A stretch of 64,000 nucleotides of DNA from Stenopsyche tienmushanensis (lineage: Eukaryota; Arthropoda; Insecta; Trichoptera; Stenopsychidae), in NCBI GenBank assembly GCA_008973525.1, contig WACJ01000182.1:248001-312000 (forward strand), written 5' to 3'. The position numbers were made by a program, and so were the translations under genes. This document shows positions 1 through 12,815 of this stretch, piece after piece. Below the pieces are notes generated by a model. It was not told the DNA's origin and did no database searches. It saw only the letters and a program-made list of their open reading frames with translations. How positions within the stretch are numbered: the stretch's first letter is position 1; every line of letters starts with the position of its first letter.

Positions 1-37
1 TATAGTAGAATAGTGATTTATTCAAAGAATACAGATA

Positions 38-115
38 CAGTAGACCGGCGATAATCCGACCCCAATCTAATCCGACGCCTTGCAAAACGTTTTTCGGATT
101 ATCGCTGGTCTAATG
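38..115. mobile_element. 78-bp Tigger/pogo-type MITE
   Basis: A tiny element flanked by TA at 36-37 and 116-117. Its left end, CAGTAGACCGGCGATAATCC, is matched by the right end read on the other strand; with the flanking TA, 22 of 24 positions agree. The short middle repeats the motif TAATCCGAC. TA target sites and CAGTAGA-type ends are known from the Tigger/pogo group. It has no coding capacity. Confidence 0.7.
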
Positions 116-117
116 TA

Positions 118-1647
118 CAGTATTTTGTAGCAGAATCATTTTGCAAATAATATAAATGCAAAATGTGCAAAAGCAATGAATATTTTGACGATCGATTACA
201 AAAAAATCAAATAAGCTTAATACATTTTTCAGGTCTATTGTTTCAGGAAAATGAATGAGACAGTAACTGTGTGCCCATTGTAATAAAGATACTCGTAAAA
301 TATCATTGCCATTGTAATATTTGCAGATGCGGAACAATGTTTGCGAAACCTTCGCACTTCAACCTCATTATCTCAGGACATTTAGATGTACCAGCCAGTG
401 TGAGTTTACAAGCCATAAAATTTAATTTTGACCTAGCATCATTCTGCGAGCTCGTTAGGTCGATTTAATTGAGGATCGGTCATAAATTATAATTTTACAC
501 CAAAGCATCCCGATATTCCCTAAATTCATACCCTAACAAGCCCAGAGCCATATAATTTTAAAGAATGGCTACACGGTATGTGATTTTACATTTTATGGCG
601 TCGTAAATTTTTTTATGTACTGGACGTGGAATTTGAGAAAATCTTAATTCTCGGCGTCCCGTGATGGAAATTATTCATTGCATATATTTTTTAATGATCA
701 TTATATAATAGTTTCGGATGATTTTGAATAGGCCATGTGTTTCTTGTCATGCGCGTTCTTGGATCTGGATAAGTGTCTTTTATGAATAGGAATCAAGAGA
801 GACGATGCACTTGACAGCCTGTAATAAAACCAAACTTAATGGTTTGTTTGATAGTATTTTTAACCTCTGAAACATTTACTTATCTACGAGACTGATGAAT
901 TGACTTTAGATTGTGTATCTTGCATGACACAAATGGGAACACATCAATCTATTTCAAATTGGCCACTTGATGGAAATATTTATGCTTGACGAGCAGCTTT
1001 AAAAATATGCAATAGTGTGATGAAAATCATACGGAAAAATCAAGAATTAAAATATATAATATGTTACCATTTTGTCATATCCTTGAAATATATCTCCAAC
1101 TAAAATATCCTAGGAATTAGGGAATTTTTAATATGAGGTCAAAAATATAAAAGGGATATTTTTAATATGGGAATATTTCTCTATTTTGGCAATTTGCATG
1201 AAGCCACGGTATTGAAATTCTATATTTTGATATAATGACATGGTTGACCTTTAAGCTAAAATCTTCCTGCTTTAAAAACGAATAGGTGGATTTTATCTCC
1301 GATATTGAATTTTCATCCTATACCATTAAATTGGAAAAGAATTCATTATTTCTCTGTATCCTCGACTTTCTTACTTATAAATCCTCTTTGAATGACTTTG
1401 GCGAAATTTTATTTTAGCGGTGATATTTTTGTCGTCCTTTTAACGTAAGGATCCCATTCATTTTGTGTGAATACATATAGATATATTTTCCAAGTTGTAT
1501 CAAATATAATCAAAGAATATTATTTTAGCCATTTTTCAAATGAAAATCAGTGACTTTGATTATAAGTATATTGAAACTTTTTTTTTATATATATACTGTA
1601 ATAGATAACTATATATTTCTATAAAATGCTTAAAATGTTATATAATA
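118..1647. other. AT-rich DNA without recognisable features
   Basis: About 1.5 kb of AT-rich sequence. Only short chance reading frames are present. I see no repeat family, RNA gene or coding relic here. Confidence 0.5.
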
Positions 1648-2112
1648 TACAGAGTGCTTTGCACATGAACCGAAATTTTTATATGGTGGTTAAGAGAGTC
1701 TTGCATATTTTTTTCTGTATATTTTTTGAATAATAATTTGCTTTAATAAATATAGTTAACACATAATTTCTGGAAAAAAAATACAAACTTTGCTTAATAA
1801 TTATCCGAAGAGATCTATGCAGTTACGGTGATCATCAAACGTATTTATTGATAATAAAATAAAAATTATCAAAAAAAAAAATCATACGTAATTAAAAAGC
1901 ATATTTTTTTCCTTTAATTTCTTGATCCCATTCTTATATTCCCTTAAACCAATGTTAATGGAATGAAATTTAACATTTTGGCATGGTTTTCATGATGTTA
2001 CAAAAATATGCTTTCTAACTGTATCTTCTATAGAGAACCCAATTTTTAAGCTCATCATTAGGGATAAATACATAATGTTGCAAAATCCAATTAAGGGATG
2101 TTATGGATGTTA
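1648..2112 (+). repeat. Possible degraded FB-family copy
   Basis: The left end (ACAGAGTGCTTTGCACATG) resembles the start of the FB copy at 12566. Near 2075-2100 a stretch around GTTGCAAAATCCAATTAAGG resembles the right arm of the copy at 62740-62852. The middle has diverged beyond recognition, so the boundaries are approximate. Confidence 0.3.
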
Positions 2113-2394
2113 GGAATGATTTTATTATATCATCTATATTTACTTGAACGAAAAATGTTTTAAATCACATTTTTTTAAATGAGTAAATAATATTTTGTTT
2201 TGGTGACCAGCAAATGTTTGCAGGCAACCCCCAGGGACGTCATAGATCCCAATTTATACAGGGTTGTAATAAATAGTTGACTTTAATGGTATTTTATAGG
2301 TGTGCTGGAAATATTCAGGTTGAATTTACGTATTTTATTGTGATTTAAGCAACAACAAAAAAATTAAAAACGTACGTCCAAATTACTTATTTTC
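2113..2394. other. Unique AT-rich spacer
   Basis: Nothing recognisable except a short phrase near 2256 (ATACAGGGTTG) that resembles common insect transposon tips; no partner end was found. Confidence 0.4.
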
Positions 2395-2398
2395 TTAA

Positions 2399-3305
2399 GG
2401 CGTCTTCTCACTTTAGGCGCCTCAAAAATAGGCCATTTTCACGATTTTTTTTCGAGGATTTTCGCTAAAAATTATGAGATAAAATGGATCTTATGTAATA
2501 AACACATCTTTCAAGTATATGAAAAAAAAATATTTTTACATTTTTGAACAATTATTATAATAAAACAGTAGCATCGAAAAACCCGTGTAGAAATGTTATG
2601 TTCGTGGCTTGTTGATGGTATCTCCAAGATGAGTCATTTGAAACAAAAAAATAAAACAGTTTTAGATTCAGTATATTAGTGGCTATAGCGCATATCATCA
2701 GATTTTTGATATTTGCGAAAATAACAAAATGGCGCACGTTTTACGAAAAAGTAAAAAAACCGCGTTTTTTTTGCAGTTTTTTATAAAAAAAATTACTTAA
2801 AATCAAAATTTCAAAAATCTGATGATATGCGGTATAGCCATAACTATGAAGAATATGTCATTCAAATTTCATGACAATCGGCCAGATAGTTTCCGAAATT
2901 TCATCAACAAGCCACCGTAAAACCTTGTTTTGAGATAAACGCGTTTAAAGTTTTGGTTGCAGAAAAATTGCCCAGACACAGCTGTTGAAACACTCGTTGT
3001 TATTTTGGGTATTTCCTCCGAAGATCTTCATAAATTGGTTTCAAAACCTCGTGAACATTCTCAGCTAGAGCAGAAGGATGTTTAAAAGTTTCTATCTGAT
3101 GTATTTTCACCACTTTCTTGTACTTGCACCATGAGTCTGAATATCATGGTGCTCTCAGGTAGTCACCTAACGGATCGCCCAAAAATGTAGTTAGACTCGT
3201 CTGATCTTTATGAAATTTCGATATAACATTTTTGAAGATATGTACTTTAAAATTTAAAATAAAATAAAAATCGATTTTTTTAAATTTGTAAAGTGAGAAG
3301 ACGCC
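2399..3305 (-). mobile_element. Kolobok-like deletion derivative, copy A
   Basis: A 907-bp element with TTAA on both sides (2395-2398, 3306-3309) and 17-bp inverted ends, GGCGTCTTCTCACTTTA. It is closely similar along its length to copy B (28733-29654), which lies in the opposite orientation. Read on the minus strand, about 3132-2960, it keeps pieces of a transposase: WCKYKKVVKIHQIETFKH, then VLKPIYEDL, then in another frame TQNNNECFN. The last motif is shared with copy C, where the transposase is better preserved. A TTAA duplication is known for piggyBac and Kolobok elements; the transposase motif favours Kolobok. The element is non-autonomous. Confidence 0.75.
2680..2840. repeat. Internal 30-bp inverted repeat in Kolobok copy A
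   Basis: Arms 2680-2709 and 2811-2840 are inverted copies with one mismatch in 30 bp, separated by 101 bp. A second, outer pair (2604-2617 and 2902-2915, GTGGCTTGTTGATG) is a perfect 14-bp inverted match. The core of the element could therefore fold back on itself. Copy B has the same arrangement with more mismatches. Confidence 0.85.
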
Positions 3306-3309
3306 TTAA

Positions 3310-5865
3310 TAGAAAGAAGCGAAAAATATTGCATAATTTGCCAAATTTTTGTAGCTTTGGATGTAAATAGTGAAATAATCACTATTTTTTATTAACATTG
3401 CAAATCAATTACACACAAATCTGCAAAACTTTATTAATTGTCTCAGAATCTTCTTCTGTAGATTTAGAATATCAGAATAAGCTTTGATCGAGACGATCGA
3501 TTGGAAATACATTATGAATATTTTTGATTCACATTTTTTTATTTCGATGTAATATTTTCAATAATCAAGATTTAGACCTTTTGTAGTAAGAGTTCAAGAT
3601 CTAATCCCCTTCTTTCAACAAAAGGTCTTCGATAATATCTAAAGTTATTATGCTTGAAAAGGGTCTCTCATGTTTTAAGATAAGGTTTCTTTGTGTACGT
3701 ATTATATCATATGCGGAATAATGTAAGGGTTTCAAAAATATATGCATAAAAGTTTTAATGAAAATATAAAATGAAGGAAAAAGTCATTCGTTCTCCAGAT
3801 GTTGATATAAAAGGCTTCGTGTAAGTACAAGGCTATTTATATTTTTTTGTTGTAAAAGCTTTTTCATCTGAAAGTTTCAACGGCCGCGCTCTGTCCTTTA
3901 ATCCACTTTACCGACTGAAAGTTAAATGTGCATAAGTGGGAAGAGAATATTTTTAGGATATTGTGAAACCCGAGGACCACTTGTTTTTATCCTTGGCCCT
4001 GTCAGCACTAAAGCTCCCCTGGCGGTGCCTACTCTGAATATTTAATTTCTCGTCCTTCTTTCTTACCTTGGCGAAATTTATCGTCCAACCGCTGGTCCAT
4101 ACGCCTCCCCTTAATTGTATGCGTTCATAATTAAAATTAATTTGCGCTTGAAAGTTCACGGTCACGAGATTTTTGTGCGAGGTCCTGGCGCTTTCGGAAG
4201 CTTTTACCTAAGATTGAACTAATATCCATTACGCGTGGCGCTATGCCAGGATGTTCGGGTACGCATTTTCCGGATAAATGAGTTAAGTGATGAGGAGTGG
4301 AAGGCTCTCGTGAACGAAGGTTGGATTGAAAAATGTGTAAAGAAAAAGTGAAAAGCTCTCATTTACGTTGATTGTATCATTTCGTGAAGATTTGGAGCAC
4401 GAGCGTACAATGCAAACATCCTCCCTTTGTTTCGAGCCATTCAGTACTTCCTTCCAGAAATATCGAAAATAGTCTTCCCTCGGCAGTGGGACAAAATCGC
4501 CCCCTGTCCGCTAAAACCCATCTCCAAACTTTGTTCTTTGTTCTGCTATTTGTTCCGGCAATACTCGAAAAGGATTACTGGGTTTTGTGTACCGTGCAAC
4601 GGTAAAGATCAACTGAGCGAAAATACGCCATAAGCTTCCCATACACAAATATACTTGGGTGAATTTTTTCCATTCATTCACCCATTAATCTTTTGATCTC
4701 CACGCTCTAAAGACCTGTTTTTAATTTTTATAAGACGCCCTGACATTTCTCTTTTTAATTCATTCTATGCGAGACATTTTTCGCAAATATCGAATGCTTT
4801 AATACGAACTGGCCACAAGCAACATTTTTTTATACGCACTTATCTGTTCAAGGGTAGAGCTACCATTGATCCTCTACGTTGCTTAATTTACGATTTATAC
4901 TTATCAAGAAGTCTTCCAAAAAAGTCTATTCCTTGCAATATAAATTTTTATTTCAAACATATTTGGACTATCAAAAAACATAGTTTAAGTAAAATTTACG
5001 ATCAATATTGATATTAAATCTCTCGATTATGATACATCAAAATTCATCTAGTTGGCATTTAAAAGGCCAATAATTGTATTGCACGTAATATTGTTAAATT
5101 ACGCGGTAAGATAATAATGAATTTTACCAGTTTTATTATGAATTTCCTATGTTGAGAAGACACAGGAAATGACCTAAATGTATAAAGATTAATAGCTGTG
5201 AGGACAGGTCATTAGATCTCAGCGTAGATAACCCTCATTATTTTGTCGGCTCCATCAGATAATCTGAAAGATGAAACAGTGATATTTAATAAACGTATTA
5301 TGACTTAACTGCTGCCTTTTTATTTATTTAAGCTACGATAAATCTTTATAAATCAACAAATTAGCAATGCAGCGTAGCATGAAAATTAGACCTAGAAAAT
5401 TTAATTTATTGACAAACCATGTTTATTATCGTCATATATACAATAAGAAAATAGCTTATGAATAAGATTGATTATGTAATATTTTTCCTTGTATCTATGT
5501 AACTCCTAATATATGTGTTTTCATTATAAGCTGGCAAAATAAGTAAGGATTAAGGATGAATTATAGCTTTTTCCAACGATATTTTCAGAAAATTGTTCAT
5601 GCTATAAGAAGTTTTATTCCTGGATAATCTTATTATATTTAGACGAAATAATTTACTAGTTTAACTAGGAGTCGAATAAGACTAACGTCGTCTTATCATG
5701 TTTAAATAGTATAGGGTGTATTTTATTAATATATTAGAGATGTTGAATTTATTATCATCATGGTATTCATACTCCTTTTTTGTTCTTGCTAAGAAGATAA
5801 CTGAAAAATTCAAGATGATTCATGATACTGAGAAATCTTAATATCCAATATATATTACGGGTACC
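3310..5865. other. Unique DNA with a GC-richer island (3870-4620)
   Basis: No transposon signature was seen. The part from about 3870 to 4620 is visibly richer in GC and less repetitive than its surroundings. It holds overlapping short reading frames of 68-77 codons, none with a recognisable domain. It could be host non-coding or regulatory DNA; the remainder is AT-rich. Confidence 0.4.
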
Positions 5866-5974
5866 CAAACAAAATGGCGTTTTTTTAATGAGTATCTGTG
5901 ATGGTCAGTTGTGTTTCATCTGTCAATCAGATTGCACACCTTTCTTTTGTCAGTGCTTAGTGAATAGCTAAAGT

Positions 5975-6405
5975 GTGTATCTTAAGCAAAAAAATATAAA
6001 AACAAACCTTATTAAAAATGGAAGACTTTGTTCTGAGCAAACTATTTTTTCGCTGTTTTATTCTGTAGGAATTTTATTTAAAAAGCACCTAACAACATTT
6101 GTGCCATTTATGGTGAAGTTTTGTTTGTTTGACAATGCTAAAAATGGCTTAGAAATTTTAAATCGCGCATTTTTCCTTAGTAGACAAGCCAAGAAGTGGA
6201 TTTCCTAAAGTTATCAATAAGGATCGCCTAGCTTCAGAAATTGAAGCAAATACAAAGTTTTTCATTAAAAAAGTGACGAAGAAAGAAGAAGAATGGATAT
6301 TCATGGTCCAGCATTCAAAGAAGTATGCAAAACATCCGCAAGGTGTGAAAAGAAAGTTTACGACAATAAACGACCCAAAAAGCAATGGCTATCGGCAAAA
6401 CAGGT
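5975..6405 (+). pseudogene. Doubtful Tc1/mariner-like transposase relic
   Basis: Reading across a frameshift near 6180 gives VDKPRSGFPKVINKDRLA followed by SEIEANTKFFIKKV. This resembles the linker and second helix-turn-helix region of Tc1/mariner transposases, where a DxPRSGRPxK stretch is typical. The codons before it, a 77-codon frame from 5975, and the lysine-rich part after it to 6405 have no motif I recognise, and no catalytic DDE/D block is visible. No inverted ends were found. It could be chance similarity. Confidence 0.25.
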
Positions 6406-6409
6406 GTTA

Positions 6410-8255
6410 AAAACAACCCCTTGAATCAGTTCTTAAATATCGACAATGATTATTGTATTGTAGAATAATCTTTGTAAATAAATTTGTCATAGGATTATTT
6501 TAAATTTACTTTACATATAGCTGTGAACGAATGGTGAATATTTTAAAATATATTTTGATGCAAAAAATTGATTTCAACCCTTAAACTCGGCTTAATCATG
6601 AGAAATATTTGCTTGAGTGTGTGGCGTGAATAGTTTGATTTCACTGAAATACTAAATACTTTGATGAATAATAAACTATCAGGAATTAAATTGGGAAGTT
6701 TTACCAAAGCTTTAGTATTAATTTAATACGTCGCATCAGGATTGTAATATGTTCAGGTCTTTTAAGTGCTCCATATGAGACAAATGATTTAAAAATTAAG
6801 ATTTTATCAACAAAGCTTGATTGAAATTTTATTATACGCACAATATTCAGTAAGTCAAACTGAGCTTTCGGTACATATTGAAGATTTCGATTAAATAATA
6901 ATGAAATCAATCGAGATTGGGTGGGGTGGTTTTGTTCCAATTTCTTTCGTTCTCCCGATGTGCCTCTTTTTCCATGAAAAATAATAAGGCGGTTAAATTG
7001 AAATTTCAGCACGATGTTTTATTTCGTGTCTTTGGGGTATATTTTTTCATTTACTCTCGCGCCCCGGGACCGTGTCATTGCGTCTTGCCTATATAAATTT
7101 ATCACGTCGAGAGGTTTTTTTTTGCGTAATATAAAAAGCGAACTTCAATGTGTATCATATATTAAAAGTAAAGAATAGGGGTGTATGAGGGATGAATTAT
7201 TCCTGTCGCACGGGAGTGTGCACAAAATAAAACCGCGGAGCGCTTCCGACACGATCGTCAGCGTGCTTTAGAGAGGGCGAGCGGGGTGTGTTTATGTCAA
7301 TATTGTTTGTCGGGTTTTTTATGCGCGACGCCGCCCTCGGGGGCCCGGTGCTACGCCCTCGCATAAACCACGAAGGCGCAGGACCCATGTTTTTACGGCA
7401 ATAACGCTCTTAGCCAATTCGGGCCGAAATGAATTCGGCTTATCTGGATATTTTACGAGTGGCGAAAAAACAACTATAAAAAAATGGGAAATTTACTTCT
7501 TCATCCTGCTACGCCCGAGGGTCTTATCTGAAAGAAATATATGTCTACGTCGACGTGAGAGGCTTCTATTTGGCTATCGTCCAACTTTTCTAGATGTTAT
7601 ACCTCGCTCGGATCATGTGAATGAAAATTCTCCACCATATTATCCCGATATCGTGGTCTACGCGTTGGAGTGTATGAAATAATAGCCCAACCTGCCCTGA
7701 TGTAAATTTGTAACCTTTTTTCATTTTGTCCATGTTCCAGAATAATGAATCCGCTAAATTTAAAATTAAATTTTGCAGTATTTGTAACAAACTAGAAGTT
7801 CTTACAAAATTAGGGTTTGCATTCGAGGTCGATCATTTATCGTCACTGGAAATCATAATCCTATTTATACGACTCATCAATGCTATATGTTTCAAAATTA
7901 TGATAATCGTTATCATTTAAGACTGTAATAAGCGATGGGAATAATTTTATATTTCATGATAAGGGATGCACGTTTCTAATACCCTCTGTGTGTTAACTTC
8001 CCTCCATCGAAGGATATTTAAAAAAATATATAAAATGCTCTAATTTATCAGTCAATTCATGAGTTTAATATTTCAGTACAACGTTCGAATTAATAGTTTT
8101 TTCATTCAAAGGTAAGTTTTTGTCATCGCAGTCTTCCATTCAGATAATAAGAACTTTTTCCACCCTTTCTATAATTACTGGGCGTATATGATCAAAATAT
8201 TTTACAAGGATAGATGATCCTTCCAAAATTCCCTTTTAAATTCAGTTTTAGCAAT
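6410..8255. other. Unique DNA with GC-rich island (7040-7420)
   Basis: Mostly AT-rich unique sequence. From about 7040 to 7420 the base composition changes sharply, with runs such as GCGACGCCGCCCTCGG, and the stretch TATTGTTTGTCGGG resembles a forkhead-type binding site. No reading frame looks coding. Host promoter or conserved non-coding DNA is possible but unproven. Confidence 0.4.
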
Positions 8256-8376
8256 AGGATCAGGTCAGTCCAAAAGCTCGTGCGCATTTTTGAGAATTTT
8301 TTAAATAGCGTAAATAAAACACAATTTAACATTAGATTTTAAACCTGTCGAAAATTGTCGTCGCTTGACTAACATC

Positions 8377-9310
8377 AGGTTGGGGAATAAGTTCGTAGCG
8401 TTTTTATATTCTTTTATTTTGCAACATTTTTTCTACTTTTGGCAAAGTGTATAATATTAATTCGATAGTCTACAGCACGGAAATGATTTGCAAAGTTCAA
8501 AAATTGTAATTTTGATGTTGACGATCCGCCCCGTAGCGGAAGACCTTCTGAATTCGACGAAGAGCGTCTTTAAGCACTTTTGATTGAAGACGATCGCCAA
8601 ACAATTCGTGAATTGGCCGAAAAAATGAATTACGATCATAAAACGATTCTCAATCATCTTCATTCAATGGGATTTGCCGAAAAATTTTGAGCCTGGGTGC
8701 CTCACGACCTTAACGAAAAAAATCGAGCAACACGCGGTCTTAAGCAGCGCTTTTTGTATAGAATCGTCACGGGAGATGAGAAATGGTGCCTACACATAAA
8801 CATGAAGCAAAGAAATGGGAAATGCTCGAAAGGAATGCCATGGTCAACAAGAAGCTCTACATAGCTGCTCAGCTACACCGCATAAAAGAGGCTATTTAAC
8901 TGAAAATATCCCATCGACAAGGCCAAATCATACTCCTTCACGACAACACCAAGCCCCATGTTGCATAAGTCGTCAAAGCCGCACTCCAAGAGCTCGAATG
9001 GGTTCTTCGGCATCCTCCGTATTCTCCAGATCTTGCACTGACGGATTACCAACTTTTCCGCTCCCTGTCGAATCATACGAGAAGCGTTACCTTCAACAAT
9101 GAAGACGGTCTTAAAAACTGGCTCAACAAATTCTTCGATACCAGACCGGGCGATTTTTGGCATAACAACATCGACAAATTGATCAAGAGGTGGGAGGAGA
9201 TAGTAAACAGCAACGGCAAATACATAATTAATTAATTTGTTGTTAAAACTATTGATTTTTGTTTAAATAAAAGTTTTTGATAAAAACGCTACGAATTTAT
9301 TCCCCAACCT
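8377..9310 (+). mobile_element. Nested mariner element
   Basis: A 934-bp element with 30-bp inverted ends that differ at one position (start AGGTTGGGGAATAAGTTCG). It lies inside the outer mariner. The 3' side reads CCAACCTAA then TA, as expected for a TA target; the 5' side has CA at that spot, probably a mutated TA. The well-matched ends suggest it arrived later than its host element. Confidence 0.85.
8508..9235 (+). pseudogene. Mariner transposase relic (nested copy)
   Basis: A degenerate mariner transposase lacking the first helix-turn-helix. Visible in order: DDPPRSGRPSEFDEERL (linker), the second helix-turn-helix with TIRELAEKMNYDHKTILNHL, the WVPHDL motif, VTGDEKW with the first catalytic Asp, LHDNTKPHVA with the second, and YSPDLALTDYQLF with the third. 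The C-terminus ends in NGKYIIN and a stop. In-frame stops near the linker and before WVPHDL, plus frameshifts near 8815-8900, make it inactive. All three catalytic positions of the mariner DD34D type are still readable. Coordinates cover the recognisable part. Confidence 0.85.
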
Positions 9311-9329
9311 AATACATTAGTCTGTCCTG

Positions 9330-9660
9330 TTAAAATTGATTAAAAAACGCCCTCGATTGGTGAACATCAAGAAAGTGTTGTTTCATTATGATAACACATG
9401 ACCACATATGGCTTGAATAACGCTACAAAAATTAATGAATGTAATTGGGAGCTTTTTCCGCATCCTGCTTACTCCCCGAATATTGCCCTTAGAGATTTTT
9501 AACTATTAAGTGCCTTACAATTTTTTTACTAGGGAAAAAGATGAATTCTAAACAGGATATACAAAATGAACTTTCAAGTTTTATTTTTGTCTCAAAACCG
9601 GTGTCTTTCTACAGCAATGGAATTAAAAAGCTACCTGTGAACATGGCGAAAAATTATAGA
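9330..9660 (+). pseudogene. Mariner transposase C-terminal relic (outer copy)
   Basis: Translation gives RPRLVNIKKVLFHYDNT, then PHMA, KLMN, and after a frameshift NWELFPHPAYSPNIALRDF. These match the mariner regions around the second catalytic Asp (YDNTxPHMA) and the third (normally SPDLAPSDYHLF; the Asp of SPD is Asn here). Stops and frameshifts are frequent. It belongs to the outer element; its 5' half is absent. Confidence 0.75.
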
Positions 9661-9703
9661 TGGTGGATGAAAATACATCATTGATTAAAATGACTGACCT
9701 GAT

Positions 9704-12565
9704 ATATGTCATAATGCATCAACCGTGTAAAATCGAAGCCGTGTTATAATGAGTTTATAAAATAGTTTTGATATTTTCGATCTATCATTTCAATATTGAC
9801 TCTGCTCTCAATTATATATTATATATTTCAATTATAGCTCTGTTTCTGGACCATCAATCCCACCCTTATATTAAACTCCGTTCTGATGAAGTAATTTGGG
9901 TTTCTGTAAATGCTACACGTACCTAATTTATAACCGTTAATCGAATAATTTAATTTCGCCCTTGTAAAACATTAAATGTGTAACGATATAGCTGATGTGA
10001 AAAATAGAGTGAATGAAGAATACAAATGGCACAGTCGGCCGTGACCTGTCTGACACAGATATGGAACGATCTTGGAATCACTGAATATGCTAAAATCCCG
10101 TTAATGAAAGATTGGATGTTTCTATATAGTGCTGAATCATGGATATTAATAGCAAAGTATGATGAGAATATCTCGAATTCTATTTAGAAGTATTTTAGCA
10201 TCAAAATTTCTCCCTAAAATGCAATTTTTTGGTATATTCTTTCTAGATATTCAAAGTGTCTAGATTTTTTCTGTTGATTAGTTAACGAAGAATATTATTC
10301 AAGTTATAGTAATGTCTAGATTAGGATAAAATATCAACATGAATTAAAATTTAAAAACCATAGACATTTTATGTGAAAGGTCGACTAAATAACCTATGTT
10401 CGAAAAACAGTCTAGCTTTAAAAATATGCATGAAAAATATGCAAAATAAACTTCAACAAAAATTGAAATACTTGACCTTGATCTGAAAACCAGAATAATG
10501 GAATTTCGTGCATGAAATTCGAGCAATTTTTCAATTCAAACACCGATTTGCTAGAATTTGGCAGCATAATGCAGCTTTTCAATCTGTATACAAATCTACC
10601 ATTTCATTGAGATTTCATCTAAATCTGTCTTAATTTCTCAAATATTTTCTCATGTATTATTAAATTGAAGTCTTGTAATGCTTTTAGTAGGAATATATTT
10701 TAAATTTAATAACAATATACCATAAAACATTTAATTTGATTTATAAAGAAAGCGATGAAAAATTATGTTTGATATTTTTAAACGACATTTTTACAGCTCA
10801 AATTTCATCCTTAATATAATCGTCTCTTGAAATAATACGATAGATTGAAGATATTGATGTATTATTATAATAATAATGGATTCATATTTTTTTAAGATCC
10901 CACCAATATCTTGTTAAGAAACATTAGCATTTATTCATATGCAATGTGTAAAATTGAATGTAGGCGAAAAATATCTTATACACAATATATGCATAAGAAA
11001 ATATCTTATGTGATGATTTCTCATGTTTCACATATGAAGGAGGATTACTTTATGTTTAAATTATTATTATCCTACTTTAGCATTTATAATGATTTACTTT
11101 TTAAGAATCATAAATTGATAGTAAGCCTAAAACAGGATGATCCATCTGAAAAATGAATGCTTTGAATTGTAAGAATTATATGGGAAGTTCAATATTGAAT
11201 TCTATATAGAGTTAATTATACTTGATTAAATCTAAAATAATATATCTTATAGTTCCTTGGAATTTCATTATAAAACCAAAGTAATAATCCCAAGACGGCC
11301 GTCTTATATAAATATTTATAAAGGATGACTAGATTCGAGGAAACGAAATTACATGAAATATTAAAGTTCGCTGAGAATGCTATTATAAGGCCTAATTTCT
11401 ATAAAGTTCCGAAGAAAATTTAGTGCCGTCAAAACCATGAATAGTTTGTTTCATTAAATATTAATTAGCAAATGTTTAAAAGGTTTTCGAGGGGGCCTAA
11501 AACTCGTTTCCTGTTTTCTCCTCTACCTGCTTATTTACGTTTCCCATATTTAACTTTCGGAGGCACGCCGCTCGCAAATTATGTAACTTTCAGCGGGATG
11601 TGAACTATAATTTTGGCTCAGATTTAAATACATTTGCATATCATTACGCCACTTTTCATCGTGGACTATACGGCGATTATTAAGGCTATGAGCAACTATT
11701 ACGCAACGCTTATGCCCATATATATACGACATCTAGTGGCGCAAAAAACGAATGAAAATGCGAACCATCCCGGAAACAAAGGGTGAATTTTGTCCGTATG
11801 GGAAAATATGAAAACATGGGACGCGGTAGAGAAGCAGGATATGAAGTTGCTGCGAAAAAAATATTGGACACAAAAATTCTACCATGCGAACATGGGAACA
11901 TGGACTAAATATATTCACATAAAATTTGTATGTGCCTGATGGTGAATTCTATATTTTGTATATTTACTACTTTTTTTCGAATTTGTATCCTTTTTCCTTC
12001 TTTGGAAAAATCGAGATTTTCATACAAGTGACTATTTTAGCATGATATTTTTCTCCAGCCCACATAATGATTTAATGCATCAAATAGAGTCAATTCCTGG
12101 AGTTTATTTGAATTTAATTGCCATGATGATGAAACAAGATTACTGTGCTATATAAACGAATTATATAAAGAGTTCAAGCTTCATATAAAATACAAGATTA
12201 CCTTTAAATACTAGTATATGCTATCATTTAGATAGGGATAAATATAGATTTAGGGGTCAAATAATTGTATTTATAGGAAAATAATTTGAAAATTTTCATT
12301 CATGTGGTGTTTTTTCGTTATGCCTTAAATTAAGAGAAGATTATTTGAATAGGATTTTTAAATTATGCTTTTAAAATTTTTTGCAAATTCAGTTACTCTA
12401 GCGTGTTCTTAAAATTCTTTTACAATCACTTTAGTATTTACTTTTTTAGATTCAGTAAATCAGGAAGCTGGATCAAGATGATCCCCTAAACATGTTGGTA
12501 TGTTTGAAAAAAAATTGATAGCACTAAAGACTCTGTTTATGTGCCTTCATAAACCTTAGATATAT
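9704..12565. other. AT-rich DNA without recognisable features
   Basis: About 2.9 kb with only short chance frames. The part near 11480-11900 is slightly richer in GC. No repeat ends or coding relics were recognised. Confidence 0.45.
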
Positions 12566-12815
12566 ATAGGGTGTTTTGCACATGCAACTATATATTTTTT
12601 TGGGGGTTATGGAGGTATTTTGCTATGTTTCATACATAGTCCCTATATCCTAGATGTCAGATTTGTCGAAATATAATTTTTTCAATACATATATTAAAAT
12701 CGTCATAACTTCTGTCATAAATCTATATTCAAAATAGAGCAAAATAACTGTTTTTGTATTTTGCAATACGTTTTTGATCCAAATAAATCATTGTTTTATG
12801 CAATTTCAGTGGTTC
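12566..12815 (+). repeat. FB-family copy, left arm only
   Basis: Starts ATAGGGTGTTTTGCACATG and follows the left arm of the 37795 copy: TTTGCTATGTTTC, ACATAGTCCCTAT, and later CTGTTTTTGTATTTTGCAAT. No matching right arm was found nearby, so this is a one-armed fragment. Confidence 0.65.

Larger units (their letters stand above)
8259..9703 (+). mobile_element. Outer mariner-like element, interrupted
   Basis: The 12-bp ends ATCAGGTCAGTC (8259) and GACTGACCTGAT (ending 9702-9703) are perfect inverted copies. The left end is followed by CAAAAGCTCGTGCGC, matching the solo fragment at 35926. A second mariner sits inside it from 8377 to 9310. After that insertion the sequence resumes in the middle of a mariner transposase, so the outer element had also lost its 5' coding half. 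Confidence 0.8.
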
